From DATELY01 sp035276085 (GTDB lineage Bacteria; Pseudomonadota; Gammaproteobacteria; Steroidobacterales; Steroidobacteraceae), in the NCBI GenBank assembly GCA_035276085.1, contig DATELY010000262.1:19174-83173 (forward strand): DNA of 64,000 nucleotides, written 5' to 3'. The notes beneath the pieces were generated by a model. The model did not search any database. It was not told the origin of the DNA and saw only the letters and a list, made by a program, of their open reading frames with translations. How positions within the stretch are numbered: the stretch's first letter is position 1; each line of letters opens with the position of its first letter. Of the stretch, positions 8,068-16,245 are shown in pieces. Both the position numbers and the translations under genes were made by a program.

Positions 8068-9150
8068 ATGAAGGCACGAGTGTTCGGTGGCGGCTCACCT
8101 GCCACCGGCGAGCCCGCAGAACTGACGATTGCCGAGCATTCGATCCACGTCCGCACCGACAGCGGCGTGGACTCGGCTGGCATCGCCGCTCTGCGCGTCC
8201 GGCAAATTGGTACAGACCTCGCAGGTATCGAGCTCGCGTGGGAGACCCCCGCCGGGTTGCGGGCTGCGCACGTGTTGGAACCCGCCGCCGCGCGGGAGCT
8301 GGCCAACCATCCCGCGCTCGCGAATACGCCCCAGCTTGCAGATTTGCGCGGACGACAGCGCCGGCAGACGGCGGGCCGAGCCGCGGCCTGGACGGTCCTT
8401 GCGGTCGTGGCCCTGTTCCCACTCCTCCTGCTCCTCGTGTTCGTCTGGCAATCCGATCGCATCGCCGGCGCAGCCGCGGCCCGCATTCCGATCGCGCAGG
8501 AAGTGGCACTCGGCGACCACGCGTTCGCGCAGATGCGCCCCTCCCTGGACTTGCAGGATTCAGGTCCCGCGTACGACGCCGTGAAAGCGCTCGGTGAGCG
8601 CCTGACCCGCGGCTCGAAGTACACGTATCGATTCCATGTGGCGAAAAACGAGGCGGTCAACGCCTTCGCCCTGCCGGGTGGCATCGTCGTGGTGCATACC
8701 GGCTTGATCGACGCGACTCGCCGACCCGAAGAGCTCGCGGGCGTGCTTGCCCATGAAGCCCAGCATGTGGAACTGCGCCATAGCCTGCGAGCGGTCGTGA
8801 AGGACCTCGGCCTGCGTGGCCTTTGGATGCTCGTGACCGGCGACGTCGGCAGCGGAGTGTGGGGTCGCGCAGCGTTGGAGCTCACCTCGCTCACGTTCTC
8901 GCGCGATGCCGAAGAGCAGGCCGATCAGCGTGGTTTCGACGTCCTGGTCGCGAACGGCATCGACCCGAGCGGCATGGCGAACTTCTTCATCGTCATGGCA
9001 GAGAAAGCCGGACCGACACCACCGCCGCTGTTATCGACTCATCCGGCGAGCGAGGATCGTGAGCAGGCGCTGCGCAAACGGATCCAGGCAGTGGGCGGAC
9101 GGAAATTCGAACTACTGCGACTAGGAGCTTGGCCGCCGCCGCGGGCTTGA
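8068..9150 (+). CDS. M48 family zinc metallopeptidase, membrane-anchored
   Basis: This 360-residue protein has the M48 zinc site VLAHEAQHVELRHSL (His229, Glu230, His233) and the third ligand Glu in the DAEEQADQRG helix, which is the BepA/Ste24/HtpX-like arrangement. One strong transmembrane helix lies at about residues 110-130 (VLAVVALFPLLLLLVFVW); the protease domain follows it. A cytoplasmic N-terminal part of about 100 residues resembles no family I know. It follows the AIM24-family gene by 7 nt, suggesting a joint envelope or quality-control function. Confidence 0.87.
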   Translation: MKARVFGGGSPATGEPAELTIAEHSIHVRTDSGVDSAGIAALRVRQIGTDLAGIELAWETPAGLRAAHVLEPAAARELANHPALANTPQLADLRGRQRRQTAGRAAAWTVLAVVALFPLLLLLVFVWQSDRIAGAAAARIPIAQEVALGDHAFAQMRPSLDLQDSGPAYDAVKALGERLTRGSKYTYRFHVAKNEAVNAFALPGGIVVVHTGLIDATRRPEELAGVLAHEAQHVELRHSLRAVVKDLGLRGLWMLVTGDVGSGVWGRAALELTSLTFSRDAEEQADQRGFDVLVANGIDPSGMANFFIVMAEKAGPTPPPLLSTHPASEDREQALRKRIQAVGGRKFELLRLGAWPPPRA

Positions 9151-9179
9151 GGCACGAGGGAAAACGCAAGGAGGCTGTG

Positions 9180-9567
9180 ATGAATGAGCGCAACAAGAAG
9201 TTCGCGCGCGGGCTGCGACGCAAGTCGACCGATGCTGAGAATGTAGTTTGGCGCCACGTGCGCGCGCGGCGGTTAGCCGGTTATAAGTTTCAAACGCCAA
9301 CATCGATACGTGGTCGACTTTGCTTGTCTCGAGTGTCGGGTCGTGATCGAGCTCGATGGTGGGCAGCACGCTGCCAGATCATCTGATGTGATTCGTAATG
9401 ATTGGCTGAAGCGCGAGGGATTCGAAGTTGTGAGGATCTGGAACAACGACGTGTTCCAGAATTTGAGCGGAGTGCTGGAATACATCCTGCAACGGCTGAA
9501 TGCCCGAAAACGCGACGACATTCACCATGTCGTCCCCTCTCCCGGTTCCGGGAGAGGGACAGGGTGA
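9180..9567 (+). pseudogene. DUF559 (VSR-like endonuclease) gene with internal frameshift
   Basis: AAGGAGG (9168-9174) precedes ATG 9180, and the first frame reads MNERNKKFARGLRRKSTDAE then WRHVRARRLAGYKF, the standard DUF559 N-terminus. At about 9291-9294 the frame breaks. The rest of the domain continues in another frame as KRQHRYVVDFACLECRVVIE, then LDGGQHA and VRIWNNDVFQNLSGVL. Removing one A from the CAAA run restores a continuous protein, though about three residues of the usual QHPIG turn are also missing. The 3' end runs into a hairpin repeat. This is either real decay or a single-base sequencing error. Confidence 0.82.
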
Positions 9568-9655
9568 GGGCTCTTCAGAAGTTCCCTCACCCGCCGCTCC
9601 GCGGCGACCTGGCGCGCCACTTCCTCTGGTCGTCTCCCGGGACCGGGAGAGGTGA
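9530..9655. repeat. intergenic hairpin pair between DUF559 and maeB
   Basis: CCCTCTCCCGG...CCGGGAGAGGG (about 9532-9558) and TCTCCCGGGACCGGGAGAGG (9634-9653) form two GC-rich hairpins, with GACAGGGTGAGGG between. The layout resembles family 1 but the sequence differs. It lies downstream of two convergent genes and could act as a bidirectional terminator. Confidence 0.65.
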
Positions 9656-9660
9656 AGACA

Positions 9661-11973
9661 TTACCGATTCACGTTCGCCCGAGCGACCGTCAACGCGGCC
9701 ATGTTGACGATGCGTCTGACGGTGGCGGTCGAGGTGAGGATGTTCACCGGCGCCGCGCAACCCAGCAGCATCGGGCCGATGGCGACGTTGTTTCCCGCGG
9801 CGGCCTTCAACAGGTTGTACGCGATGTTCGCGGCGTCGAGGTCGGGCAGGATCAGCAGGTTCGCCGAGCCGGACAGCGTCGTCTCCGGCAATGCGCCTTT
9901 GCGGATGGCCTCGTTCAAGGCGCTGTCGCCGTGCATCTCGCCATCGATCTCGAGTTGGGGTGCCTGCGCTCGCACCAGCTCCAGCGTGTGCCGCATCTTC
10001 ACTGCCGACGGCGCATCGCTGGTGCCGAAATTCGAATGGGACAGCAATGCGATCTTGGGTTGAATGCCGAAGCGGCGCACGACGTGCGCGGCCATGATCG
10101 TGATCTCGGCGAGCTGTTCGGCGGTGGGATCGAGATTCACGTGCGTATCGGCAATGAACACCTGCCGTCCGGGTAGCAGCAAGGCATTCATCGCGGCGTA
10201 CACGGTTGCGCCAGGCGCACGGCCGAGCACCTCGTCGATGTAGCGCAGATGCGCGCTGGGCGTGCTGATCGTGCCGCAGATCAACCCGTCGCCTTCGCCC
10301 TTACGCAGCAGCATGGCCCCGATCAAGGTCGTACGCCGACGCATCTCCAGCTTGGCGAACTGCGCCGTCACGCCGTGTCGCGCGCGCAGCTTGCGGTAGT
10401 CCTCCCAGTACTCGCGGTACCGGCGATCGCTTTCCGGGTTCACGATGGTGAAGTCCACGCCGGCCTTCAGGCGCAGACCGTACTGTTGCAAGCGCGTTTC
10501 GATGATCGCCGGACGCCCGACCAGGATGGGCCGCGCGATGTGCTCATCGATCAGCACCTGCGCAGCTCGCAGTACGCGCTCCTCCTCGCCTTCCGAAAAG
10601 ATGATGCGCGATTGAGCCGGCGGAATCTTGCGCGCGGCATCGAACACGGGCTTCATGAATGTGCCGCTGTGGTAGACGAACTGCAGCAGCTTCTGGGTGT
10701 ACGCCTCGAAGTCGGCGATGGGCCGCATGGCGACGCCACTGTCCATGGCCGCACGTGCGACTGCCGGCGCGATCTTCACGATCAAGCGCGGATCGAACGG
10801 CTTCGGAATCAGGTACTCCGGCCCGAAGCTCAGGTTATCGATACCGTAAGCGCTCGCAACGATGTCGCTCTGCTCCTGCCTTGCGAGACCCGCGATTGCA
10901 TGCACAGTGGCAATCTCCATCGCACGCGTGATCGTCTTCGCGCTGACATCGAGCGCGCCGCGAAAGATGTACGGGAAACACAGGACATTGTTGACTTGAT
11001 TGGGATAGTCGCTGCGACCCGTGGCGATGATCGCGTCGGGACGCGCCGCCTTCGCTTCTTCAGGCAGGATCTCCGGCGTCGGATTGGCCAGCGCGAAAAT
11101 CAGCGGCTGCGCATTCATCCTGGCGAGCATTGCGGGTTTGAGCACGCCACCTGCCGAGAGTCCCAGGAAGATATCCGCACCTGCGATCACTTCGCTCAAC
11201 GTGCGTGCACTCGTCGCTTGGGCGAAGCGCGCCTTGTCGGGGTCCATCAGCTCCGTGCGGCCTTGATAGACGACGCCAGCCAGATCCGTGAGCCAGATGT
11301 GTTCGCGCGGCAGCCCCAGATCCACGAGCAGATCGACGCAGGCGAGCGCAGCGGCACCGGCGCCGCTCACCACGAGCTTCACCTGCTCGATCGGCTTGCG
11401 CACCACCTGCAATCCATTGAGAACGGCAGCACCCACGATGATGGCCGTGCCGTGCTGATCGTCATGGAACACGGGGATCTGCAGGCGCGCGCGCAACTTG
11501 CGCTCGATCTCGAAGCACTCCGGCGCTTTGATGTCCTCCAGATTGATACCGCCGAAGGTCGGCTCGAGCGCAGCGATGATGTCGACGAGGCGCTCCGGAT
11601 CGCGCTCGTTCACTTCGATGTCGAACACATCGATGCCGGCAAACTTCTTGAACAGCACTGCCTTGCCTTCCATCACCGGCTTGGCAGCAAGCGCGCCGAT
11701 GGCACCCAGCCCCAACACCGCTGTGCCGTTCGTGATCACAGCAACGAGGTTGCCGCGTGCCGTGTAGCGCAGCGCATTGAGCGGATCGCTCACGATCTCT
11801 TCGCACGCCGCGGCGACGCCCGGCGAGTACGCAAGCGCCAGGTCACGCTGGTTCGTGATCTGCTTGGTCGCCGTGACGGAGAGTTTCCCGGGCGTCGGCA
11901 GTTCGTGGTAGTCGAGCGCCGCCTGGCGCAGGTTTTCGCGGGCGCTGGTGGATGTGGAGCTGTCCTGACTCAT
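9661..11973 (-). CDS. maeB: NADP-dependent malic enzyme (malic enzyme-phosphotransacetylase fusion)
   Basis: This 770-residue protein decarboxylates malate to pyruvate and makes NADPH. The N-terminal malic enzyme domain holds AYSPGVAAACEEI, the NGTAVLGLGAIGALA substrate and metal region and the nucleotide-binding VVSGAGAAALACVDLL. The C-terminal half, after about residue 430, is the catalytically silent phosphotransacetylase-like domain typical of MaeB, which binds acetyl-CoA for allosteric control (IIFSEGEEERVLRAAQ, GDGLICGTISTPSAHLRYID). I start at ATG 11973 (MSQDSSTSTSARENLRQAAL); the upstream extension overlaps the next gene and is not family-like. Length and domain order are normal. It is monocistronic. 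Confidence 0.95.
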   Translation of the reverse strand: MSQDSSTSTSARENLRQAALDYHELPTPGKLSVTATKQITNQRDLALAYSPGVAAACEEIVSDPLNALRYTARGNLVAVITNGTAVLGLGAIGALAAKPVMEGKAVLFKKFAGIDVFDIEVNERDPERLVDIIAALEPTFGGINLEDIKAPECFEIERKLRARLQIPVFHDDQHGTAIIVGAAVLNGLQVVRKPIEQVKLVVSGAGAAALACVDLLVDLGLPREHIWLTDLAGVVYQGRTELMDPDKARFAQATSARTLSEVIAGADIFLGLSAGGVLKPAMLARMNAQPLIFALANPTPEILPEEAKAARPDAIIATGRSDYPNQVNNVLCFPYIFRGALDVSAKTITRAMEIATVHAIAGLARQEQSDIVASAYGIDNLSFGPEYLIPKPFDPRLIVKIAPAVARAAMDSGVAMRPIADFEAYTQKLLQFVYHSGTFMKPVFDAARKIPPAQSRIIFSEGEEERVLRAAQVLIDEHIARPILVGRPAIIETRLQQYGLRLKAGVDFTIVNPESDRRYREYWEDYRKLRARHGVTAQFAKLEMRRRTTLIGAMLLRKGEGDGLICGTISTPSAHLRYIDEVLGRAPGATVYAAMNALLLPGRQVFIADTHVNLDPTAEQLAEITIMAAHVVRRFGIQPKIALLSHSNFGTSDAPSAVKMRHTLELVRAQAPQLEIDGEMHGDSALNEAIRKGALPETTLSGSANLLILPDLDAANIAYNLLKAAAGNNVAIGPMLLGCAAPVNILTSTATVRRIVNMAALTVARANVNR

Positions 11974-12044
11974 GAGCGGATTCGGCAGGGTACGGAGGGG
12001 GCGCAAGTGTAAGGGAGATCGCCGCCGTTCCGTTCGACCGAACG

Positions 12045-13382
12045 CTAAAGCAGCGCCTCTGCCCCCACCCAGACGCGATTGCGCCGATAGTCGAAGTCGG
12101 TCAGCTTCGCTGCGTTCTTTGCGTAATCGTAACGGGCGCTCAGTCGCCACGCAGGGCTCAATTGTTTTTTCAGCGCGATGCCCGCCTCGAAGCGGTCCTC
12201 ATGACCCTGCGTGCTGAGTTTGTAATCGCTGAACCGCTGCGCAGCGTCGAGCGCCATCCACCAGCCACGCGCAAGATCGCGCTCACCGACCACACTCACC
12301 TTGTGTTGCCGCATCGACAGCGTCTCATCGCTGTAGGAGTTGGTCTCGAAGTCATACTGCAAGCCGAGCTGCCATGACCCCACTGCACGTTGCGCTCGGG
12401 CTTGTGCATCGTGTCGCGTGCCATCCAAGCCGTTGAACTCGTTCAATCCATCGACATCGGTGTAGCGATAGCGCAGCCGCAGCGACCACTGCTCGGACAG
12501 ATCGACAAGGCCCTGCACGCCGAACAGCAGCTGATTCTCGAAACCCGTGCCGTCGAGCTGTGTGTGACTGAGCTCGATTGAAGCCTCGTTCGTCCATCCT
12601 GAGTAATCGAACCGATAGTGCGCGCCACCCTGCGCGACGAGCTGATCGAATTCATTCAGGGACTCGTACTGGGTCGCGAACACGCCCGCATCGAGACGCC
12701 AGGCTCGATCCAAAGGACCGCTGACGGCGAGCGTGATCTCGGTGAACTCATCGGCGGTATCGCTGACGCCCAGCACGTCGTTGTCATGGACGAGCGCGAC
12801 ATTGTCGTCGTACCCGAGTCCAGCAGCGCCATAGGCTACCCAGTTGCGTTCCACGGTGGGGCTCGGCAGCTGCGCGAGCTGCGCCGCGGCCAGCGCGCGT
12901 AAACGCTCATCGGCGGCTTCTACTTGCGCGCGCGCGAACCAACCTCGCGCCGCAGCAGCGCGCTTGCGCTGCAATTCGACCAGCCCGAGATTGTAGTGAG
13001 CGAGCGCCGCCATCGAAGGCGTGTGGGCGACCTCCTCGAATTCGGTGACGGCCCGTTCGTAATGGCCGAGCCGATAGGCAAGAACTCCAACATTGAAGTG
13101 AATGGCGGGACCCGACATGCCGGCGGCGATAGCTGCATCGAACGCTTCGAACGCTGCCCTGTAGTCCTGCGCCTCATAGGCGCGTCGACCGGCTTGAAAG
13201 TGCTGCTGTGCCAGATCCGATTGGGCGACGGCAACACTACTCAGCAATACCGCCGCGAGCGCAAGACACAGGCGGCTAAGGACGTGCGGGCGGGTTGGGG
13301 CGCGGGTTTTCGGGCTTCGGTGGATTGCGCCGATGCTCCTCAGCCATCGATCGACCGGCTTGCTCGCGTTGCTGCGAGGCAT
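12045..13382 (-). CDS. TPR protein with C-terminal outer-membrane beta-barrel
   Basis: This is a roughly 445-residue exported protein. After the signal region (LSRLCLALAAVLLSSVAVAQ) come three TPR-like repeats (QHFQAGRRAYEAQDYRAAFE, HFNVGVLAYRLGHYERAV, HYNLGLVELQRKRAAAAR). The last 270 residues are alternating amphipathic strands (LRLRYRYTDVDG, WRLSARYDYAKNAAKL) ending in VWVGAEALL, as expected of an outer-membrane barrel of the surface-assembly-modifier type. The first canonical start, ATG 13382, lies inside the preceding gene, giving a 107-nt overlap and an unusually long signal n-region, so the true start is uncertain. It is the last gene of the ECF-sigma operon. Confidence 0.75.
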   Translation of the reverse strand: MPRSNASKPVDRWLRSIGAIHRSPKTRAPTRPHVLSRLCLALAAVLLSSVAVAQSDLAQQHFQAGRRAYEAQDYRAAFEAFDAAIAAGMSGPAIHFNVGVLAYRLGHYERAVTEFEEVAHTPSMAALAHYNLGLVELQRKRAAAARGWFARAQVEAADERLRALAAAQLAQLPSPTVERNWVAYGAAGLGYDDNVALVHDNDVLGVSDTADEFTEITLAVSGPLDRAWRLDAGVFATQYESLNEFDQLVAQGGAHYRFDYSGWTNEASIELSHTQLDGTGFENQLLFGVQGLVDLSEQWSLRLRYRYTDVDGLNEFNGLDGTRHDAQARAQRAVGSWQLGLQYDFETNSYSDETLSMRQHKVSVVGERDLARGWWMALDAAQRFSDYKLSTQGHEDRFEAGIALKKQLSPAWRLSARYDYAKNAAKLTDFDYRRNRVWVGAEALL

Positions 13383-13740
13383 CCTGACCGCGTTCCTTCG
13401 CGCGCTCGGATAGGTTGCTGTCGAGCTCTCGGGCTGCAGCGGCTCGCGCCTGACCCTTGGCCGCTGCAGCGGCAGGTTTCTGTCCCGCCTGACTCTTTGC
13501 AGTGGTTGCACGAGCAGGCAGTGGAATCTTGCGAACAACTTCGTCGGGCAGCTTGGCATCCGGATCCACGATGATCTGCATCGTCACGTCGAGATCGTCG
13601 CGCGCAGGTGCGGGCTGCTCTTGCGCCATCACTCCCTGAGCCGCGCAACTCAGCACTGCCGCCATCGCGAAACGCTTGCAGGCGCGCATGATCGTGGGCG
13701 CCCGAGGGGATGGCAAGAGTAGGGTTTGGATTGCGCTCAT
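13276..13740 (-). CDS. small secreted Ala/Arg/Pro-rich protein
   Basis: This 154-residue protein starts within an ATGA overlap with the anti-sigma-like gene, indicating translational coupling. A signal peptide is visible at residues 18-40 (MRACKRFAMAAVLSCAAQGVMA then QEQ), so export may start from the internal Met. The mature part begins with an acidic segment (DDLDVTMQIIVDPDAKLPDE), then becomes low-complexity Ala/Lys/Arg/Gln-rich and ends in a Pro/Asn/Arg tail. It has no recognised domain. Position suggests a periplasmic component of the ECF-regulated envelope locus. Confidence 0.75.
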   Translation of the reverse strand: MSAIQTLLLPSPRAPTIMRACKRFAMAAVLSCAAQGVMAQEQPAPARDDLDVTMQIIVDPDAKLPDEVVRKIPLPARATTAKSQAGQKPAAAAAKGQARAAAARELDSNLSERAKERGQDASQQREQAGRSMAEEHRRNPPKPENPRPNPPARP

Positions 13741-14288
13741 GACCGCGTGGCGTCGGGTAGTACCGTGATGTCGATCGCTACGCGGCGCGTGCGGCCTTCG
13801 TGCTCGATCACCGCCACGAGCTGGCCGTTACCCGTCGCCCGCGCAGCAACGGGCAATGTCAGCAGATTACTGCCTCGGTCGAGATCCGTCTGCCAATCGA
13901 TGGCACGCTCGTCGTCCAGGCCGGAGAGCACGACACTGCCGCTCGCCACGATGTGGATCGTGGCATCTTGCAGCTCGCGCTCCGAATCGATGAGCACATC
14001 GATGTCGCGCGTTTCATTGAGCGCCAGCGCCAATACCGCTTTCGCCGGCCGAACATCCGCGTCAGGGCGTACGAGCATGAGCACGATGGCGGCCGCGAAT
14101 GCGCCTCCCAGTGCGGCGCCCGCCCATGTTTCCCACTGCAGCAGAAACGATCGCCTCTCGCCTCGGGCAGCAGGCTGCTCGGGGTGAGCGACCGCTCGCG
14201 CCAGCGCACGATCGACGAACCCGGGCCGCGGCTCGGGCACGGGCAGGCGCTTCAGTGCTGCGGTCAGAGTGTCGGGTTTGCTATTCAC
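13737..14288 (-). CDS. membrane-anchored anti-sigma-like protein
   Basis: This 183-residue protein follows the ECF sigma gene by 28 nt. It has a cytoplasmic N-terminus of about 50 residues, one transmembrane helix (ETWAGAALGGAFAAAIVLML) and a periplasmic domain of about 110 residues rich in beta strands (IVASGSVVLSGLDDERAIDW, RRVAIDITVLPD). This topology is that of an anti-sigma factor, though the zinc motif HxxxCxxC of ZAS-type factors is absent. I start at GTG 14288; an ATG at 14375 would overlap the sigma gene. It ends in an ATGA overlap with the secreted protein. Its anti-sigma role is inferred from position and topology. Confidence 0.75.
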   Translation of the reverse strand: MNSKPDTLTAALKRLPVPEPRPGFVDRALARAVAHPEQPAARGERRSFLLQWETWAGAALGGAFAAAIVLMLVRPDADVRPAKAVLALALNETRDIDVLIDSERELQDATIHIVASGSVVLSGLDDERAIDWQTDLDRGSNLLTLPVAARATGNGQLVAVIEHEGRTRRVAIDITVLPDATRS

Positions 14289-14316
14289 GCTCGAAGCTTT
14301 ACGTTGGCTCTCATGG

Positions 14317-14910
14317 TCACACACGTTCCGGGCGCGCGGAACGTTCCTCCGACAGCAGCTCGCGCAATCGGGCACGCGCGCGGTGCAAGCGCGACTTCAG
14401 CGTGCCGATCGGCACCTCCAGCATCTGCGCCACCTCGGGCAAGCTGTAGTCCTCGATGTCGTGCATCGACAGCACGACGCGATGCTCCTCGCTCAGCAGC
14501 GGCCAAACCGCCAGCACGCGCTCCTGTGTGAGCTGTTGCTCGGTCAGCTCCTGCGGCCCGTAGCCCGGGTCCACCAGTCCGCTGTCTTCCTCGGCCCCGT
14601 CGTCCGCGACGTCGAGGCCGAACTGCACCGGCGAGCTGCGCTCGCGCCGTAGCTGATCGACGAACAGGCGATACATCACTCGCATTGCCCAGGGTCGCAT
14701 CTGTTCCAACGTGCGCAGCTCAGCCAGCCTGGGATAGAGCCGGACGAGGAGGTCCTGCACCAGATCTTCCGCGCGCTCGACACTGCCCGTCCAGCGATAG
14801 GCGGAACGGTACAGCGCAGCCACATGGGGCCGCATGAGCCGATCGAACTCAGCCGCCGGAGAAGTCCCCTGTGAGCGAGTGAGCGGCGGGAACCATTTCA
14901 TGCGGGGCAT
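14317..14910 (-). CDS. ECF-type RNA polymerase sigma factor
   Basis: This 197-residue sigma-70 family factor has region 2 (ALYRSAYRWTGSVERAEDLV, LRTLEQMRPWAMRVMYRLFV) and region 4 (LSEEHRVVLSMHDIEDYSLP, VAQMLEVPIGTLKSRLHRAR), and lacks regions 1 and 3, as in ECF factors. It leads a four-gene operon with an anti-sigma-like protein, a secreted protein and a TPR-barrel protein. A GGAACC-N16-CGTGTG element directly upstream suggests self-activation. Its -10 box ends only 7 nt before ATG 14910, so the transcript would be leaderless or start at ATG 14901. Confidence 0.93.
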   Translation of the reverse strand: MPRMKWFPPLTRSQGTSPAAEFDRLMRPHVAALYRSAYRWTGSVERAEDLVQDLLVRLYPRLAELRTLEQMRPWAMRVMYRLFVDQLRRERSSPVQFGLDVADDGAEEDSGLVDPGYGPQELTEQQLTQERVLAVWPLLSEEHRVVLSMHDIEDYSLPEVAQMLEVPIGTLKSRLHRARARLRELLSEERSARPERV

Positions 14911-14917
14911 TACAGCT

Positions 14918-14945
14918 CACACGAAGGGACCAGGAAAAGGGTTCC
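14918..14945 (-). promoter_or_regulatory. putative ECF-type promoter for the sigma operon
   Basis: On the minus strand GGAACC (14945-14940) is followed by 16 nt and then CGTGTG (14923-14918), the spacing and consensus expected for ECF sigma promoters. It mirrors the promoter at 14960-14987. Confidence 0.65.
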
Positions 14946-14969
14946 CGCTGTGTCATGGGGGAACCCTTT
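14936..14969. promoter_or_regulatory. 11-bp perfect inverted repeat containing both -35 boxes
   Basis: The arms AAAGGGTTCCC (14936-14946) and GGGAACCCTTT (14959-14969) are perfect complements around a 12-nt centre. The repeat sits exactly between divergent genes and each arm contains one GGAACC box. It may simply reflect the mirrored promoters or may be an operator. Confidence 0.65.
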
Positions 14970-14987
14970 GGACGCCAGCCTCGTGTC
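14960..14987 (+). promoter_or_regulatory. putative ECF-type promoter for the DUF4382 lipoprotein
   Basis: GGAACC (14960-14965), a 16-nt spacer and CGTGTC (14982-14987) form an ECF-like promoter pointing to the lipoprotein gene at 15052. The predicted transcript would have a leader of about 58 nt with a CAGGAGA ribosome site. Confidence 0.65.
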
Positions 14988-15051
14988 TTCTCTCGAAGCG
15001 AGCCGGAGCCACGCGGGGCGGCAGTGCTCGCGCCAACAGGAGAATTCTCGA

Positions 15052-15984
15052 ATGCGTTATTCCATGCGGAACACGATCTGCAGCCTGGCGATGGTGGGCC
15101 TGACAGCCTGCGGTGGCGGTGGCGGTGGCGGCGACTCGACCGGCACGATGAGCCTGTCGATCACGGATGCGCCCGTCGACGATGCCAGCAGCGTGGTGGT
15201 GCAGTTCAGCGGCATCGCCTTCAAGCGAGCAGGCTCTGCAGCGGAGACCGTACAAAACCTGTCCCCCTCGCCGCGACAACTCGACCTCCTGGCGTACCAG
15301 GAAGGGCGCGCCGCACTGCTGCTCGACGATGTCACGCTACCGGCGGGCAATTACGAATGGATCCGCTTGATCGTCGACAACCAGCCCAATGTGCGCGATT
15401 CCTATCTCACGCTGAAGACGGGCGAGGAGTGCGAGCTGCGAGTGCCGAGCGGTGCGGAATCCGGGTTGAAGCTCAATCGCGGCTTCACGCTCCCAGCGAA
15501 CGGCAGCGCCGCGCTCACGATCGATTTCGACTTGCGCAAGTCCGTGCATGCACCGCCGGGTCAGCACGGCTCGACGGAGTCCTGCACACAGGGCTACCTG
15601 ATGCGTCCCACCCTGCGCGTCGTTGATGACGCCGATGTCGGCGCGATCACCGGCACAGTGGATACCGCGTTGGTGACCGCTGAGTGCCTGCCGAAGGTCT
15701 ACGTATTCGCGGGTGCCGGCGTCGTGCCCGACGATCTGGAAGAGGCAGGTCCCACGCCGGATCAGGACCCACTCACCGTCGCGAGCGTCGGGATGGCTGA
15801 TGGCAGTACCGAATACCGTTACCACGCGGCGTTCCTGCCGCCCGGCAACTACACCGTCGCCTTTACCTGCAGCGACGACGACACCACTGCCGATGACTCG
15901 CTCATCTTCTCGACACCCCAGGAGACCACCGTGCAGGCCAATCTCATCAGCACGGTGAACTTCGTCGCGCCCCCTGCGCCGTAG
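15052..15984 (+). CDS. DUF4382 domain lipoprotein
   Basis: This 310-residue protein starts with a lipoprotein signal (MRYSMRNTICSLAMVGLTAC, lipobox LTAC) followed by a glycine linker. Residues 25-190 form a DUF4382 domain: GTMSLSITDAPVDDASSVVV, then VQFSGIAFK and a LDLLAYQEGRAALLLDD segment. A second beta-rich domain (ITGTVDTALVTAECLPKVYV, LPPGNYTVAFTCSDDD) resembles carboxypeptidase-regulatory-like folds. CAGGAGA (15037-15043) fixes the start at 15052. An ECF-type promoter upstream suggests control by the divergent sigma factor. The cellular role is unknown; surface anchoring is likely. Confidence 0.88.
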   Translation: MRYSMRNTICSLAMVGLTACGGGGGGGDSTGTMSLSITDAPVDDASSVVVQFSGIAFKRAGSAAETVQNLSPSPRQLDLLAYQEGRAALLLDDVTLPAGNYEWIRLIVDNQPNVRDSYLTLKTGEECELRVPSGAESGLKLNRGFTLPANGSAALTIDFDLRKSVHAPPGQHGSTESCTQGYLMRPTLRVVDDADVGAITGTVDTALVTAECLPKVYVFAGAGVVPDDLEEAGPTPDQDPLTVASVGMADGSTEYRYHAAFLPPGNYTVAFTCSDDDTTADDSLIFSTPQETTVQANLISTVNFVAPPAP

Positions 15985-15992
15985 CGGTTCCG

Positions 15993-16190
15993 GCTAGCTG
16001 GTCGGCTGCTCGTCGGTCGGAACGGGTTCTCCCACTCGCTCCCCGGTCGGCGAGCATGCAGGCCAGCTAGCACCCTGTAACGACTGAATCGATACAAGGC
16101 TTGCGCGTGCTGGCTTGCTGGTCGGCTGGCCGGAAGCCCTGGCAGAACCTTCTGGCCAACAAGCCAGCTCGCCAGCCGGCCGCTCACGCA
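15993..16190. repeat. intergenic hairpin repeat, family 2, copy A
   Basis: It contains the inverted pair GCTAGCTGG (15993-16001) and CCAGCTAGC (16063-16071), then GCTGGCTTGCTGG and CCAACAAGCCAGC around 16109-16170. The words TTGCTGG, CCAGAAGG or CCTTCTGGCC and GCTAGC recur in copy B at 17437-17510, on the other side of the pbpG gene. Confidence 0.7.
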
Positions 16191-16245
16191 GACAGTCCAC
16201 AATCAGGTGTTACAGGACGCTAGTCTGATCGCCCCTGCCTTCCTC

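Noticed and set aside
9530..9655. Counting the DUF559-maeB hairpin pair as a fifth copy of family 1
   Set aside because: The two-hairpin layout is similar, but the CCCCCATCCTGTCC core is missing, so it is listed separately.
10249..12012. 587-codon plus-strand open frame antisense to maeB
   Set aside because: The composition is Arg/His-rich and shows no domain. The opposite strand encodes a full-length malic enzyme.
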